Position numbers and translations under genes: made by a program. A stretch of DNA of 64,000 bases from Acidimicrobiales bacterium (GTDB lineage Bacteria > Actinomycetota > Acidimicrobiia > Acidimicrobiales > Poriferisodalaceae), in assembly GCA_030743005.1 (NCBI GenBank), contig JASLTG010000012.1, positions 1 to 64,000 on the forward strand, in the 5' to 3' direction. Below are positions 52,872 through 62,926 of this stretch, in pieces; position 1 is the stretch's first letter; each line of letters opens with the position of its first letter. The notes beneath the pieces are model-generated. The model had not been told where the DNA came from. It ran no database searches and saw only the letters and a list, made by a program, of their open reading frames with translations.

Positions 52872-54497
52872 GTGCCCGCTAACCCAAATCTCATCTTGAA
52901 CAACTACGCGATAGAACAATTCACGGATACCGAAGAGGACATTCTTCGGCGTTACTTCACGAATCTTGATCAACCAGTGTTCGCGCTCGTCAATTTGCCG
53001 GAAGTAGTTAAGGGCGCTCTGTTTGCCCGCTACAGCAGGACCCATAAGAGCCTGCGACGCTTGTTCTTGGATGAGTTCGTTGAAGATCTTGACATCTCGG
53101 GAGACCATTCGATTGATGCAACCGTAGGCCTAGCTAAAGCAGAGGAACTGTATCAACGGGTGTTCGTCGAGTATGGCGATGACTCAGTCGCACAACTGGG
53201 AGGAGTCCACCTTGCTTGCGAGCAAGCATCGAACCTCCTAACCAAGGTTCTCGAATGGGGAAGACTCATGTCTTACCTGGAGCAATCAACCCGTTACCTG
53301 AGCTATGACACCAGAATTGATGGGAGGTACCGGTACCACCGTGACCCCGACGTTCTGGCGTCTCCACTAGGCACACGCTATGTGGGAGAGATGGACCGGA
53401 TCTTTGAGACCTATGCTGAGCTAGTACCCCTGCTCCAAGAATTCTACAAATCGCAACATGCCCAGGGGAATGACATCGGCGACCTGGCGTATCGCCAAAC
53501 GATCCGGGCCAAGGCCTTCGATGCCGTTAGAGGTCTGCTGCCCGCCGCCAGCCTCTCCAACGTGGGTATATACGGCACCGGGCAAGCTTACGAGGCCCTC
53601 CTTTTGCGTATGCGAGCCCATTCGCTCCCCGAAGCACGTTCCTACGCCGACCTAATGCTCACTGAACTACGAAAAGTGATTCCTTCTTTCCTTCGTCGAG
53701 TAGACGTGGAGGATCGCGGAATCGCCTGGTCCAACTACCTCGAGTCAAACCAGACAGCGATGAAGGACTTCGCTCAGTTACTCCTGGCTGACTCAGCTCC
53801 GAGCAACGTCGAGGAAGTCGAACTTATTGACTGGGACCCTGACGGAGAACGCAAGATGCTCGCTGCGATGCTGTATCCCTACAGCCATCTACCTGAAACA
53901 CAACTGGTAGATGTCGTCGACCGGCTGACCAATGATGAGCGCGGGGACCTTATCCGACGTTACGTCGGCGACAGGGCCAACCGACGACACCGTCCTGGAC
54001 GGGCACTTGAACGCCTCGACTACCGGTTCGACATCCTTGGCGATTATGGCGGCTTTCGAGATTTACAACGACACCGATTGCTCACTATTGAATGGCAGTC
54101 ACTCACTCCAGAACATGGCTATGAGGTACCCGAGGCTGTAACAAGTGCGGGCTTGGGTGATCGCTACGACGGCGTGATGGAAAGATCGGCCGCTCTCTAT
54201 GAACTCCTCCTTCAAGATTTTTCGGAACAAGCCTCGTATGCAGTGGCAATGGCTTTCCGGGTGCGGTACGTAATGCAATTCAACGCCCGTGAGGCGTTGC
54301 ACATGATTGAGCTCCGTAGCCAGCCCCAAGGCCATCCGAATTATCGGCGAATCGCCCAAGCTATGTACCAACAGATAGCGACAAAGGCCGGGCATTTAGC
54401 AGTGGCTGAGATGTTCAGCTATATCGACCTGACAGCGGGCGAAGATGGTCGATTGCAAGCCGAAAAGGCCCTCGATGCGCGGCGCTCAACCCAATGA
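52872..54497 (+). CDS. thyX: Double-length FAD-dependent thymidylate synthase (ThyX-like)
   Basis: A 541-residue protein made of two ThyX-like domains. The first (about residues 1-260) keeps the substrate-loop ending EWGRLMSYLEQSTRYLSYD but has no RHR at its start; the second (about 280-530) keeps QRHRLLTIEWQSLTPEH, which fits the RHRX7S ThyX motif (about residue 400). So the two parts of the usual motif are split over the halves. Known ThyX makes dTMP using FAD and methylene-folate as a homotetramer of about 220-250 residue chains. GTG start; TACGAT at about 52836 is a possible -10. Confidence 0.75.
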   Translation: MPANPNLILNNYAIEQFTDTEEDILRRYFTNLDQPVFALVNLPEVVKGALFARYSRTHKSLRRLFLDEFVEDLDISGDHSIDATVGLAKAEELYQRVFVEYGDDSVAQLGGVHLACEQASNLLTKVLEWGRLMSYLEQSTRYLSYDTRIDGRYRYHRDPDVLASPLGTRYVGEMDRIFETYAELVPLLQEFYKSQHAQGNDIGDLAYRQTIRAKAFDAVRGLLPAASLSNVGIYGTGQAYEALLLRMRAHSLPEARSYADLMLTELRKVIPSFLRRVDVEDRGIAWSNYLESNQTAMKDFAQLLLADSAPSNVEEVELIDWDPDGERKMLAAMLYPYSHLPETQLVDVVDRLTNDERGDLIRRYVGDRANRRHRPGRALERLDYRFDILGDYGGFRDLQRHRLLTIEWQSLTPEHGYEVPEAVTSAGLGDRYDGVMERSAALYELLLQDFSEQASYAVAMAFRVRYVMQFNAREALHMIELRSQPQGHPNYRRIAQAMYQQIATKAGHLAVAEMFSYIDLTAGEDGRLQAEKALDARRSTQ

Positions 54498-54970
54498 AAG
54501 AGGGGGTTCGTTTCGCGACTTTAGAAGATTTAGACGCTTTAGAAGAGTTCGCTGCGCAGGCCGTAGAAGAACAAGTGGACAACAAAGGTGGTGCTGTCTG
54601 GAGCAAGCGAGATACGCGCAGTCAGCCCTATAGGGCGAGCCTAGAAGCAGCGTTCAATGACCCAGATCAGGACCTTTGGGTAGGTCTGATCGATGATGTG
54701 CCGGTCGGGTATGCAGCGGCAAGAGCCGAAATCCTTCGGACCGGCGAAATATTGGGGATTGTTTCCGATCTCTGGGTGGAGCCTGGGGCCCGCGAAGTCG
54801 GTGTCGGTGAAGCACTCATCAACGAGATAATTATTTGGTGCAAAGAGCGGCATTGCATCGGAATCGATTCCTTGGCGCTTCCGGGTAACCGAGCTACGAA
54901 GAACTTTTTTGAAACGTTTGGCTTTAAAGCCCGTCTCCTAACAGTTCACCACCCTCTGGACACTCAGTAA
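54494..54970 (+). CDS. GNAT-family N-acetyltransferase
   Basis: A 158-residue GNAT fold with EGVRFATLEDLDALEEFAAQ at the start and the acetyl-CoA site LGIVSDLWVEPGAREVGVGEALI (shown by WVEPGAREVGVGEALI, about residues 95-110), then NRATKNFFETFGFKAR. Substrate unknown. It overlaps thyX by 4 bp (ATGA). Confidence 0.85.
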   Translation: MKEGVRFATLEDLDALEEFAAQAVEEQVDNKGGAVWSKRDTRSQPYRASLEAAFNDPDQDLWVGLIDDVPVGYAAARAEILRTGEILGIVSDLWVEPGAREVGVGEALINEIIIWCKERHCIGIDSLALPGNRATKNFFETFGFKARLLTVHHPLDTQ

Positions 54971-54971
54971 C

Positions 54972-55379
54972 GTGACCTTCCAAAGCTCACCTTCTTGCTG
55001 CGTGGGCGCCGTCTTCGTCTGGAATCGAAGACTTCTGTTGATTCAAAGAGGTAAGGCTCCTGCCATGGGACTTTGGTCTATACCAGGGGGTCATGTTGAA
55101 CCTGGAGAAAGCTGGCAAGACGCCGTTGAGCGCGAAGTGAAAGAAGAAACAGCACTTGAAGCTACCTGCGGTGCCTTCATCGGTTGGGTTGAGCGCGAAA
55201 GTGGGGGACACCGCTACTTGATCGCTGACTTCGAAATCGACGTAGTGGATCCCAATACGGCAAAGCCAGGCGACGACGCGTCAGATCTGATATTCGCCGA
55301 GCGATCCGACTTAGAGCAGTTGAATATGAGCCCCGGATTAAGAGACTTCCTACGCCAGCATGAGCTGGTTGAGCTCTAA
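54972..55379 (+). CDS. Nudix hydrolase
   Basis: A 135-residue Nudix protein; the Nudix box GGHVEPGESWQDAVEREVKEE (shown by GHVEPGESWQDAVEREVKEE, about residues 42-61) is complete with REVKEE. It hydrolyses a nucleoside diphosphate derivative; the substrate is unknown, though neighbouring ThyX makes a nucleotide-pool role plausible. GTG 1 bp after the GNAT stop. Confidence 0.87.
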   Translation: MTFQSSPSCCVGAVFVWNRRLLLIQRGKAPAMGLWSIPGGHVEPGESWQDAVEREVKEETALEATCGAFIGWVERESGGHRYLIADFEIDVVDPNTAKPGDDASDLIFAERSDLEQLNMSPGLRDFLRQHELVEL

Positions 55380-56134
55380 CGGCCCTTCCATACAGGCTCG
55401 CGCTTTTCTACGAAAGCAAGCGGCCCCTCGTTGAAATCCTCTGTCTTTACGACCACGCGAAAATGTTCTTTGGTGATTCCCCAACCTTCTTCGTCAGACA
55501 TTCCCTGGGTCTCCAATACCACTTTGCGACTTTCGCGAACCGCAATAGGGGCATTGACGGTAATCCTTTGGGCTAAATCCATGGCAGACGTAACTACTTC
55601 ACCCGGTTCACACAGTTCATTTACCAGGCCGAGCTGAAAAGCACGTTCGGCCGAGATTGCGTCGCCGGTGAGTGCCAACTCCATTGCTACATTGCGGGCG
55701 ATCGAAGCAGGTAGTCGAAATAGGCCCCCCGCTCCAGCTATCAAACTCCGCTTTACTTCTGGAATACCAAATGTTGCAGAAGATGATGCGACGACCAGGT
55801 CACAAGAGAGAACAATTTCCAGACCCCCAGCCAAGGCCGGACCATCAACAGCTGCAATCAGCGGCTTTGTTCTCGGGTAACGGACGAGACCGGCGAAGCC
55901 ACCTTTTTTGGTTTCGATTCCCTTTCCGCTGCTAACTGATTTCAAGTCAGCACCGGCGCTAAAGACAGGGCCGTTCGCTGCGAGAATCCCTACCCAAGCC
56001 TCATCGTCTGACTCGAAGTTATCCAGGTGAGCCTCAAGTTCAGAGGAAACCTCGTGGCTGACTGCGTTCCTTGCTTCAGGCCTATCCAACGTAAACAGGC
56101 CTATATTTCCGTTTTTTTCGTAGCTAACAACCAT
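55376..56134 (-). CDS. Enoyl-CoA hydratase/isomerase (crotonase) family protein
   Basis: A 252-residue crotonase, third in the window. Oxyanion segments FSAGADLKSVSSG (about residues 58-70) and AVDGPALAGGLEIVLSCDLV (about 95-114). Both hydratase Glu positions are kept (GIPEVKRSLIAGAGG and AMELALTGD), so enoyl-CoA hydratase activity is likely. It is convergent with the Nudix gene with a 4-bp overlap. AAAGGA gives the ribosome site. Confidence 0.87.
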   Translation of the reverse strand: MVVSYEKNGNIGLFTLDRPEARNAVSHEVSSELEAHLDNFESDDEAWVGILAANGPVFSAGADLKSVSSGKGIETKKGGFAGLVRYPRTKPLIAAVDGPALAGGLEIVLSCDLVVASSSATFGIPEVKRSLIAGAGGLFRLPASIARNVAMELALTGDAISAERAFQLGLVNELCEPGEVVTSAMDLAQRITVNAPIAVRESRKVVLETQGMSDEEGWGITKEHFRVVVKTEDFNEGPLAFVEKREPVWKGR

Positions 56135-56151
56135 CGCTCAGGTCCTTTATT

Positions 56152-57627
56152 TCAACTGGCAGGTTCTGTCGGGGTCTCTTCGTTCACCGCTGCCTTATCC
56201 AAGGGCTCTTGATCTGACGGCTCATTTCCAGCGTCTTCCATTGGGAGTGCCTCAGAAGAACTCAGGGTCGACTCGGTGGCAGCCTGTGAAATGTCGGCGT
56301 CGGAATCAACGGCAGTCGCGGCTGGCGTTTCAGATTCGTTTGGGGACTCGGTAGCTGGTGTGGGGCCCTCAGGGCTCTCCTCAGATGTTTTCCCGACATT
56401 CTTTGGAGGTTTAGCGCGGCGCTTGTTGCTCTTTCGCTTACCGCGGGTTCGCTTGACCGGTTCTACTCCAAACTGCTTAGCGATTTCGGGTACCCGGTCA
56501 GAAATTTTGGTAATCACGTCGATCAATTCCTTGCCGGGTTCTGCAGGAATTTGAGCTAGAGCGACGTACGGTCGCACGGGAGAAAATGCGATTGCTTCTA
56601 GGACAATTCCTAAGCGTTGCTGGCTGACATCGCCACCTAAAGCTTCGTTTGCCTGGGTGGTGAGGCTTTCTGCGATGTCTGGTGGAAGCGGGCTACCGGC
56701 TTTAGGGGGGCGCGAACTGAGCCTTAGAGCGCGAACGACCCGCTCTTCCTTGAGGGCCGAGCGAATTTCGTCCTGCCACTCGACCTGTGCCTTTTCAACC
56801 CGTTTATTTAGGCCGGTCCGAATTTGTTCCGTTAGCTCACGACTTTCGTCATCTCGGGCCGAGTCTTCAGCGGCTACCAACACGGTCCGAAGATCGCGGA
56901 TGTCAACATCGTCAATAGTCGCTAGAGCGGCATCCGCGCGGTCTCTCCACTCGGCAATCTTGAGTTGCGGAAGTAGGGACTCGGCAAGGGTGATCAATGC
57001 GTCAGCCCGAACCTCTTCTCCACCTTCTTGTGCTGCACGCTGATTCTGCGTTTCTATCTCCTTTCGTACCGCAGCGATACCCCCGCGGGAGACCTGATCA
57101 GCTATAACACGCTGTTCCTCTGGAAGGCCATCGATGAAAGCCTTCCGATGAACACGACCCGGCTTGAGCTTCTTCGCCTTCGGCTTTGGGGGAGTATCTG
57201 CTTTCGGTTTACGTTGGCGCCGCTCGCCTTCTTTGTTCCCTCGTTTTTTGTTTTTTGCTCGGGTGTTGTCGGCGGAATCTCGTTTCGGTCCCTTGTTGTC
57301 GCGCTTGCCGCCGCCTTTACGCCGATCTGACCGGCCTTTGCGCGCCAGTTGGGTGGTAACGCCCTCGACAACTTTTCCGCCTCCCAGAAGCTCAATGCGT
57401 TCGTCGTCAGGTCGACCGCTGCGTCCCTTGGGCGGAAGTACTGATGTAACAAAGATCCCATCGATCTCGAAGTCGGCGTCAGCTCGACACACGTCGCCAA
57501 CTGAAGCCCCTTCATAGAGAAGTGTCCCGTCCAGGCTTCCTTTAGGTTGTTTGGCGCCGGCGGCTCGCCAGGTCCAAGTTCCGTCGTCGCTCTGACTCGT
57601 CAGTTCGACCTCGATACGTCGGCTCAT
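56152..57627 (-). CDS. Large low-complexity protein of unknown function
   Basis: A 491-residue protein I do not recognise. Residues 1-65 look like beta strands of an OB or S1-like domain (WTWRAAGAKQPKGSLDGTLL, GDVCRADADFEIDGIFVTSV); 90-155 are Lys/Arg rich (RRKGGGKRDNKGPKR); 155-385 are helical; 400-420 basic again (KRTRGKRKSNKRRAKPPKN), then a Glu/Ser/Thr/Pro-rich acidic tail to 491. The plan suggests a nucleic-acid-binding protein, but the role is unknown. It is divergent from parC. Confidence 0.6.
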   Translation of the reverse strand: MSRRIEVELTSQSDDGTWTWRAAGAKQPKGSLDGTLLYEGASVGDVCRADADFEIDGIFVTSVLPPKGRSGRPDDERIELLGGGKVVEGVTTQLARKGRSDRRKGGGKRDNKGPKRDSADNTRAKNKKRGNKEGERRQRKPKADTPPKPKAKKLKPGRVHRKAFIDGLPEEQRVIADQVSRGGIAAVRKEIETQNQRAAQEGGEEVRADALITLAESLLPQLKIAEWRDRADAALATIDDVDIRDLRTVLVAAEDSARDDESRELTEQIRTGLNKRVEKAQVEWQDEIRSALKEERVVRALRLSSRPPKAGSPLPPDIAESLTTQANEALGGDVSQQRLGIVLEAIAFSPVRPYVALAQIPAEPGKELIDVITKISDRVPEIAKQFGVEPVKRTRGKRKSNKRRAKPPKNVGKTSEESPEGPTPATESPNESETPAATAVDSDADISQAATESTLSSSEALPMEDAGNEPSDQEPLDKAAVNEETPTEPAS

Positions 57628-57834
57628 CGTTGCTCCGGGCTTTCCGGCTAGTCGGGCGGGAGGCGGCAGGGGAGAAGTGGCCCCCTCGCTGGTCCCTAGG
57701 TACAGAGTTAAACGTTACCGAAATGCCACGGCGGTGACGCACATAAGGGCAACAGCTTTTTGTGGGTGAATGACCTCACTTGACGGCTGGAGCGTCCTAC
57801 CCTCGGCTCAAGAGACGAAAACACCAGGAAATTT

Positions 57835-60264
57835 ATGGCTAAAGCAAAGGCTCCCGAACAAATAGCACGCGAAATCGTCGACATCCCGGTCGACGACGAA
57901 ATGCGTGATTCGTTCATGCCCTATGCGCTATCAGTGACCACCAGTCGAGCAATCCCTGACGTACGAGATGGCCTAAAGCCCGTTCAGCGACGAATTCTGT
58001 ACGTCATGGCCGATCTCGGCTTACGGCCAGGTACCCCCTTTCGTAAATCTGCTGGAGTGGTAGGCGAGGTGATGGGCAAGTACCACCCACACGGCGACAG
58101 CGCTATCTATGAAGCGATGGTGCGCATGGGTCAACCGTTTTCGATGGCAGTACCGTTTGTCGACCCCAAAGGTAACTTCGGCAGCCTGGACGATCCGCCG
58201 GCCGCGTATCGCTACACCGAAGCTCGATTAACGCCTGCCGCCATGACCATGGTCCAAGACCTTGGCGAAGAGACAGTTGATTTCGTTCCAAACTTCGATG
58301 GCGAGCGCGAGGAACCAATTTGTCTTCCAGGCGCACTTCCGAACTTGTTGGTCAATGGAGCGTCGGGCATTGCCGTTGGCATGGCTACAAACATGCCACC
58401 TCACAACCTCGCCGAGATAGCAGCCGCGATCGAACATGTGCTGACAAAACGACGACCGAAGCCAACTGTTGATGAATTGATGAAGCACGTTGAAGGCCCT
58501 GACTTCCCTACGGGGGGAGTGATAGTTGATGATGAGTCACTGCGAGATGCCTATGAGTCAGGGCGCGGCACGATACGAATTCGAGCCAGAGCAGAAATCG
58601 AAAACATCACTGCTCGGCGGCAAGGAATCATCGTTACTGAGTTGCCGTATGCCGTGGGCCCAGAGCGTGTCCAGGCAAAAATTCGAGAACTTATCGGCGC
58701 CGGAAAGCTTGAAGGAATTGCGACCGTTGTAGATCTTTCCGATCGCCATCATGGTTTGCGGCTGGTTATCGAATGTAAATCCGGAATAGGCCCGCATTCG
58801 CTGCTTGAGAAGCTCTACAGGCTGACGCCATTGGAGGAAAGCTTCGGAATCAACAATGTGGCACTTGTTGACGGCGTGCCGACGACACTTGGGCTTCAGG
58901 CTCTGTGTCAGCATTACATCAATCACCGTTTGGATGTGATCGTTCGACGAGCCACATATCGATTAACTCGCGCCGAAGATCGAGAACATATCCTGCTAGG
59001 TCTTTTGTTGGCGCTCGACAATATTGAAAAGGTCATCGCAATAATCCGAGGTTCCAAAGATGTTGCTAAAGCTAGGTCAGAGCTAATAAAAGAGCTCGAA
59101 TTAACTGATGTCCAAGCGACGCACATCCTCGATATGCAGCTTCGCCGGTTGACTGCACTTGAGGTCGACCGGCTGCGTGAAGAACTTGCAGATGTGCAGG
59201 CAGACATAGCTCAGCTGAAGAAACTGTTGGCGTCCGAAACCAAGCAACGAAATACTGTGCGGGACGAACTGCGTGAGCTGGTAAAAGAATTTTCAGAACC
59301 TCGGAGGAGTAAGGTCACGAAGGCTTCGGATCTCGTGGTCATTGACGACCAAGTAGAAGAAGAAGACGATGAAAATATCGAAGATATGGGGGACCAGCCA
59401 AGCCTGGTGACACTATCGACGTCTGGCCTTCTGGGGCGACGGTCCCTTGATGAGGAGTTCAATGTCAAGCCGGGCCGCCACGATGTGGTAGCGAAGAGTC
59501 TCGAGACAACAATCTTTGCGGCCGTGTCGGCGGTAACGGATCAAGGTCGAGTCCTAACGGTTCGAGCTCGCGAAGTTCCCGAAATGGTGAGGGGCAGTCG
59601 TGGGGCCTCGGTCACTGAAATGTTTTCTCTGGGTAGAGGCGAAAAGGTTGTCGGGTTATTCGGAGAAGCGGCTGACCCGATAATGCTGGTAACTCGTAAT
59701 GGAGTCGCCAAGCGGATTGACTCCGACGCTCTCAAACGCCTCAGGTCTGGTAGCTCGGCCATAACCCTCAAGGGAGATGATCGAGTGAATGCAGCCTTTG
59801 CGGCTGGTGAAGATAGCGAAGTGGTCATGGTCGCCTCGGATGGGCAAGCACTCCGAACTCCAGCTAGCGGGATTTCTGTTCAAGGACCAGGTGCGGGTGG
59901 AGTGGTTGGTATGAAGTTGAAGCCAGGCGCCAGCTTGATAGCGGCTGGAATTGTTGAGTTTGGATCTGCAGTCGTGGTTGTTAGCGATGAGGGCGCGATA
60001 AAGGCGACAGATGTAGCGGAAATCCCCAGTAAAGGTAGAGCCACCGGGGGCGTCCGAACAGTGAAATGGCGAGATTTTGAGACGACAGCAGCGTTTGCTT
60101 GGGTTGGGCGTAGCCAGCAACTAGCAGCCGTCGTATCAGATGCTGTTGATGACAAAAAAATCGATAACACGCCAATGCCGCTGTCATTGGAACTCACCCG
60201 CCGAGACGGGCTCACGGCAAACCAAGAGGGTCGCGTGCTGCTAGTAGGGGAGTACCGCTTGTAA
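57835..60264 (+). CDS. parC: DNA topoisomerase IV subunit A-like (ParC)
   Basis: An 809-residue type IIA topoisomerase A subunit. N-terminal [36 protein letters not shown] (shown by [20 protein letters not shown]), [20 protein letters not shown], and the active Tyr about residue 127 in YRYTEARL. The C-terminal beta-pinwheel starts about 520 but lacks the QRRGGKG GyrA box: the region reads [10 protein letters not shown]. So it is ParC-like, for decatenation, rather than gyrase. AGGAA gives the ribosome site. Confidence 0.85.
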   Translation: MAKAKAPEQIAREIVDIPVDDEMRDSFMPYALSVTTSRAIPDVRDGLKPVQRRILYVMADLGLRPGTPFRKSAGVVGEVMGKYHPHGDSAIYEAMVRMGQPFSMAVPFVDPKGNFGSLDDPPAAYRYTEARLTPAAMTMVQDLGEETVDFVPNFDGEREEPICLPGALPNLLVNGASGIAVGMATNMPPHNLAEIAAAIEHVLTKRRPKPTVDELMKHVEGPDFPTGGVIVDDESLRDAYESGRGTIRIRARAEIENITARRQGIIVTELPYAVGPERVQAKIRELIGAGKLEGIATVVDLSDRHHGLRLVIECKSGIGPHSLLEKLYRLTPLEESFGINNVALVDGVPTTLGLQALCQHYINHRLDVIVRRATYRLTRAEDREHILLGLLLALDNIEKVIAIIRGSKDVAKARSELIKELELTDVQATHILDMQLRRLTALEVDRLREELADVQADIAQLKKLLASETKQRNTVRDELRELVKEFSEPRRSKVTKASDLVVIDDQVEEEDDENIEDMGDQPSLVTLSTSGLLGRRSLDEEFNVKPGRHDVVAKSLETTIFAAVSAVTDQGRVLTVRAREVPEMVRGSRGASVTEMFSLGRGEKVVGLFGEAADPIMLVTRNGVAKRIDSDALKRLRSGSSAITLKGDDRVNAAFAAGEDSEVVMVASDGQALRTPASGISVQGPGAGGVVGMKLKPGASLIAAGIVEFGSAVVVVSDEGAIKATDVAEIPSKGRATGGVRTVKWRDFETTAAFAWVGRSQQLAAVVSDAVDDKKIDNTPMPLSLELTRRDGLTANQEGRVLLVGEYRL

Positions 60265-62318
60265 TGGCAGCCGCTACTAAAGGAAACCCGGCTAAAAATT
60301 CCACGGGAACTTACGATGCCGATCAGATAGAAGTTCTTGAGGGCCTTGAGGCTGTCAGAAAACGACCGGGAATGTATATCGGTGGGACAGGCTCTGGTGG
60401 ATTAACGCACCTCTTATGGGAAATTATCGACAATGGCGTTGACGAGGCGGCAGCTGGCCACGCGAAAGTGGTCGAGGTCACCCTTCACTCCGATGGTTCC
60501 TACGAAGTTGCCGACGATGGGCGCGGCATTCCGGTCGAGAAAAAGGAAGGAGACATCACCGCCTTAGAGGTCGTATTCACAGAACTGCATGCCGGAGGGA
60601 AATTTGGCAATGGAGCCTATGGAGCGTCAGGCGGACTCCATGGAGTCGGAGCGTCCGTGGTTAATGCGTTGTCCGATCGCATGGAGATCGAAGTTGATCG
60701 CAAGAGTTCAACCCACCGGTTGGACTTTAAGGACCAGGTGGCCGGCCAACGCGCACAAAATGGTCGTTTCACAGCAGGTCACGCACTGAAGAAGGTAGGG
60801 AAGGTGCCTTCGAGCCGAACTGGTACCAGGGTTCGATTTTGGCCCGACAGAGACATCTTTGACCCGGATGCATCAATTGATTATGACGAGGTTCGAGAAC
60901 GTCTCGGGCAGGTGTGCTTCTTGGTGCCCGGACTAAAAATCCGACTCGCTGATAAACGGAAAGGGTCCAAGCGCTCTAACGAAGAGTTCGTTTCCAAAGG
61001 CGGTTTGTCCGACTACGTCGATTTCTTGTCAGGGGAGGACCAACCTGTTACCGGCCTGGTCCGTGTAGAGGGCGTCGCAGAGTTCCAAGAGAAAGTGCCG
61101 GTCGACGGAAAGTTGACCGAAGTCACACGGGAGTGCCATGTCGACATTGCCCTTAGGTGGGTTCAGAACTATGAAAGCCGCATCGTTAGTTTCGTTAACA
61201 CCATCCCCACACCAGACGGCGGGACTCATGTCGCCGGATTCGAGCGCTCGCTGACCACGGCCTTGAACCAAGCCCTCAACGCCGCCGATCTCCGAAAGCT
61301 ACGAAAACTTAAAGCCGATGCCAAAGTCCAGAAAGAAGACGCTCAGGAAGGCCTAATTGCGGTCGTTCGTGCTGTTTTCCCGGAACCACAGTTTCGAGGC
61401 CAAACCAAACGCGAGTTGGGGACCCCCGAAATCCAAAAGATTGTGGGCGGCGTCGCCCGCGATGGCTTGAAAGAATGGTTTGACGGTTCAGCCAAAGGGT
61501 CGAAGAAGATCCACGTCAAGGCGATCCTCGACAAGGTAGCTGACGCGATAGTGAACCGAGTCAGCACAAAACAAGCACTCGACAATCGGCGCAAAGCAGC
61601 GCAACTGGGTAATAGCGGACTACCGGACAAATTGTCCGATTGTCGCCTCCACCCAGACGGTGAATTGCTCATAGTCGAAGGAGATTCTGCGGCTGGACCA
61701 GCCAAAAGGGCTCGCGACAGTGCTTGGCAAGCTGTTCTGCCGCTCCGCGGCAAGGTCGTCAATGCGGGTAAGGGAACGAAAAAGGCAGTCCTCGATAACG
61801 CGGAAGCCACAGCTTTATTCACGGCAGTGGGCGGAGGGTCTGGACCCGAATTCGACGTGTCCGCTCGACGTTATGAACGTCTCATTCTTCTGGCCGACGC
61901 CGATGTCGACGGAAGTCACATCAGATGCCTTGTTCTGACTCTTATTTACCACTACATGAGACCTCTCCTTGAAAACGGTCATGTCTACGCAGCTCAGCCG
62001 CCTACCCACGCATTGGTACTTGGGCAAGATAAAGAATTCGTGTATTCCGAAGACGAACTTGATACACGAGCCTCCGAACTGACAGAAAAAGGCAGGCGTT
62101 ACCGGATCACGCGTTTTAAAGGTCTCGGCGAGATGGATGACGATGAGCTGTTAGAAACGACACTCAACCCTGAAACCCGGGTGCTGCGCCGAATAACACT
62201 CGACGATGCAAAAAAAGCTGAAAAGGCGTTCACAGTCATGATGGGTGCACCCGTCGAACCACGTAAGGACTTCATCATTAAGCACAGTAAGGATTATGGG
62301 CACGCCCTAGATGTTTAA
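60264..62318 (+). CDS. parE: DNA topoisomerase IV subunit B-like (ParE)
   Basis: A 684-residue ATPase subunit: GHKL motifs IIDNGVDEAAAGH, DDGRGIPV and GLHGVGASVVNALS; TOPRIM EGDSAAGPAKRARDS (about 471) and DADVDGSHIR (about 545); C-terminal RITRFKGLGEMDDDELLETT. The usual EGDSAGGSAK reads EGDSAAGPAK. It starts 1 bp within the parC stop, so A and B are made from one message, A first. Confidence 0.88.
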   Translation: MAAATKGNPAKNSTGTYDADQIEVLEGLEAVRKRPGMYIGGTGSGGLTHLLWEIIDNGVDEAAAGHAKVVEVTLHSDGSYEVADDGRGIPVEKKEGDITALEVVFTELHAGGKFGNGAYGASGGLHGVGASVVNALSDRMEIEVDRKSSTHRLDFKDQVAGQRAQNGRFTAGHALKKVGKVPSSRTGTRVRFWPDRDIFDPDASIDYDEVRERLGQVCFLVPGLKIRLADKRKGSKRSNEEFVSKGGLSDYVDFLSGEDQPVTGLVRVEGVAEFQEKVPVDGKLTEVTRECHVDIALRWVQNYESRIVSFVNTIPTPDGGTHVAGFERSLTTALNQALNAADLRKLRKLKADAKVQKEDAQEGLIAVVRAVFPEPQFRGQTKRELGTPEIQKIVGGVARDGLKEWFDGSAKGSKKIHVKAILDKVADAIVNRVSTKQALDNRRKAAQLGNSGLPDKLSDCRLHPDGELLIVEGDSAAGPAKRARDSAWQAVLPLRGKVVNAGKGTKKAVLDNAEATALFTAVGGGSGPEFDVSARRYERLILLADADVDGSHIRCLVLTLIYHYMRPLLENGHVYAAQPPTHALVLGQDKEFVYSEDELDTRASELTEKGRRYRITRFKGLGEMDDDELLETTLNPETRVLRRITLDDAKKAEKAFTVMMGAPVEPRKDFIIKHSKDYGHALDV

Positions 62319-62339
62319 AGGCCTTACACGCACATAACG

Positions 62340-62350
62340 TACATTATGTA
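62340..62350. repeat. Short palindrome upstream of the CDGSH gene
   Basis: TACAT-T-ATGTA in the 156 bp gap after parE. Possibly an operator; nothing else in the gap looks coding. Confidence 0.25.
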
Positions 62351-62474
62351 ACATAGCGTAGGACGTGGATAACGCTGTAGCTTTCGGCTACCTCTGCCCC
62401 GCCGGAAGCTAAATGCGCGTCTGTCCTTTGATTTAGGCGCTATACAAGAGGAACGTTGACTCTTGGAGGGGTAA

Positions 62475-62678
62475 ATGGCTGAGGTAACAGTGAATATTCG
62501 CGACGACGGACCATTGCTGGTGCAGGGGCCCTGCGTCCTGAAGGACCAGGCAGGCAATGTCGTCCGAGAGAGCGACACTATGGTTGCTCTTTGCCGATGT
62601 GGGTTGTCCACCACTAAACCAATGTGTGATGGAAGCCACACGGACAACTTCGATGGAGGTCTTAATCCACCTGATTGA
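62475..62678 (+). CDS. CDGSH-type iron-sulfur protein
   Basis: A 67-residue protein with one CDGSH motif: CRCGLSTTKPMCDGSH (about residues 41-56), the three-Cys one-His 2Fe-2S site. Single-motif members often serve as small electron or Fe-S carriers. GGAGG 5-6 nt before the ATG. Confidence 0.9.
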   Translation: MAEVTVNIRDDGPLLVQGPCVLKDQAGNVVRESDTMVALCRCGLSTTKPMCDGSHTDNFDGGLNPPD

Positions 62679-62722
62679 GGCCCAGCTGGTGAAGAACTTC
62701 TTGCATTGACTCCCCCGGTGCC

Positions 62723-62920
62723 CTATCGGTCTCTTCCGCCGGTTCGTTTCGGTGTTCCCCCCGCGTAACCCGTATTTCGGGCTCCACCTTGGTTTCGGCC
62801 TTGTTGTCCACCCTCGCGTGCCTGCTTCGCCTCAATTGCGCTTCGGACATGTTCGGGTAGAGTTTCGAGCTTCTTTTTCTTGGGTTTTTGGGATGCTTTG
62901 GGTTTCTTAGGTCGAGCCAC
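62723..62920 (-). CDS. Small basic protein
   Basis: A 65-residue protein with a Lys-rich N-terminus (ARPKKPKASQKPKKKK), a short helix (LPEHVRSAIEAKQARE) and a Gly/Asn/Arg tail (GGARNTGYAGGTPKRTGGR). No family recognised. The GTG has TAAGAT 6 nt upstream. A longer open frame on the same strand (62662-62952) has less protein-like sequence, so I prefer this one. It could bind nucleic acid. Confidence 0.55.
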   Translation of the reverse strand: MARPKKPKASQKPKKKKLETLPEHVRSAIEAKQAREGGQQGRNQGGARNTGYAGGTPKRTGGRDR

Positions 62921-62926
62921 GCACAG

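Noticed and set aside
57780..57803. TTGACG with TACCCT as a sigma-70 promoter for parC
   Set aside because: The spacing between the boxes is only about 12 bp, too short for a standard promoter.
62387..62401. Hairpin GTAGC-TTTCG-GCTAC in the gap after parE, considered as a terminator or small RNA
   Set aside because: Five-bp stem, no U-run, and no conserved structure around it that I can see. Too weak to call.
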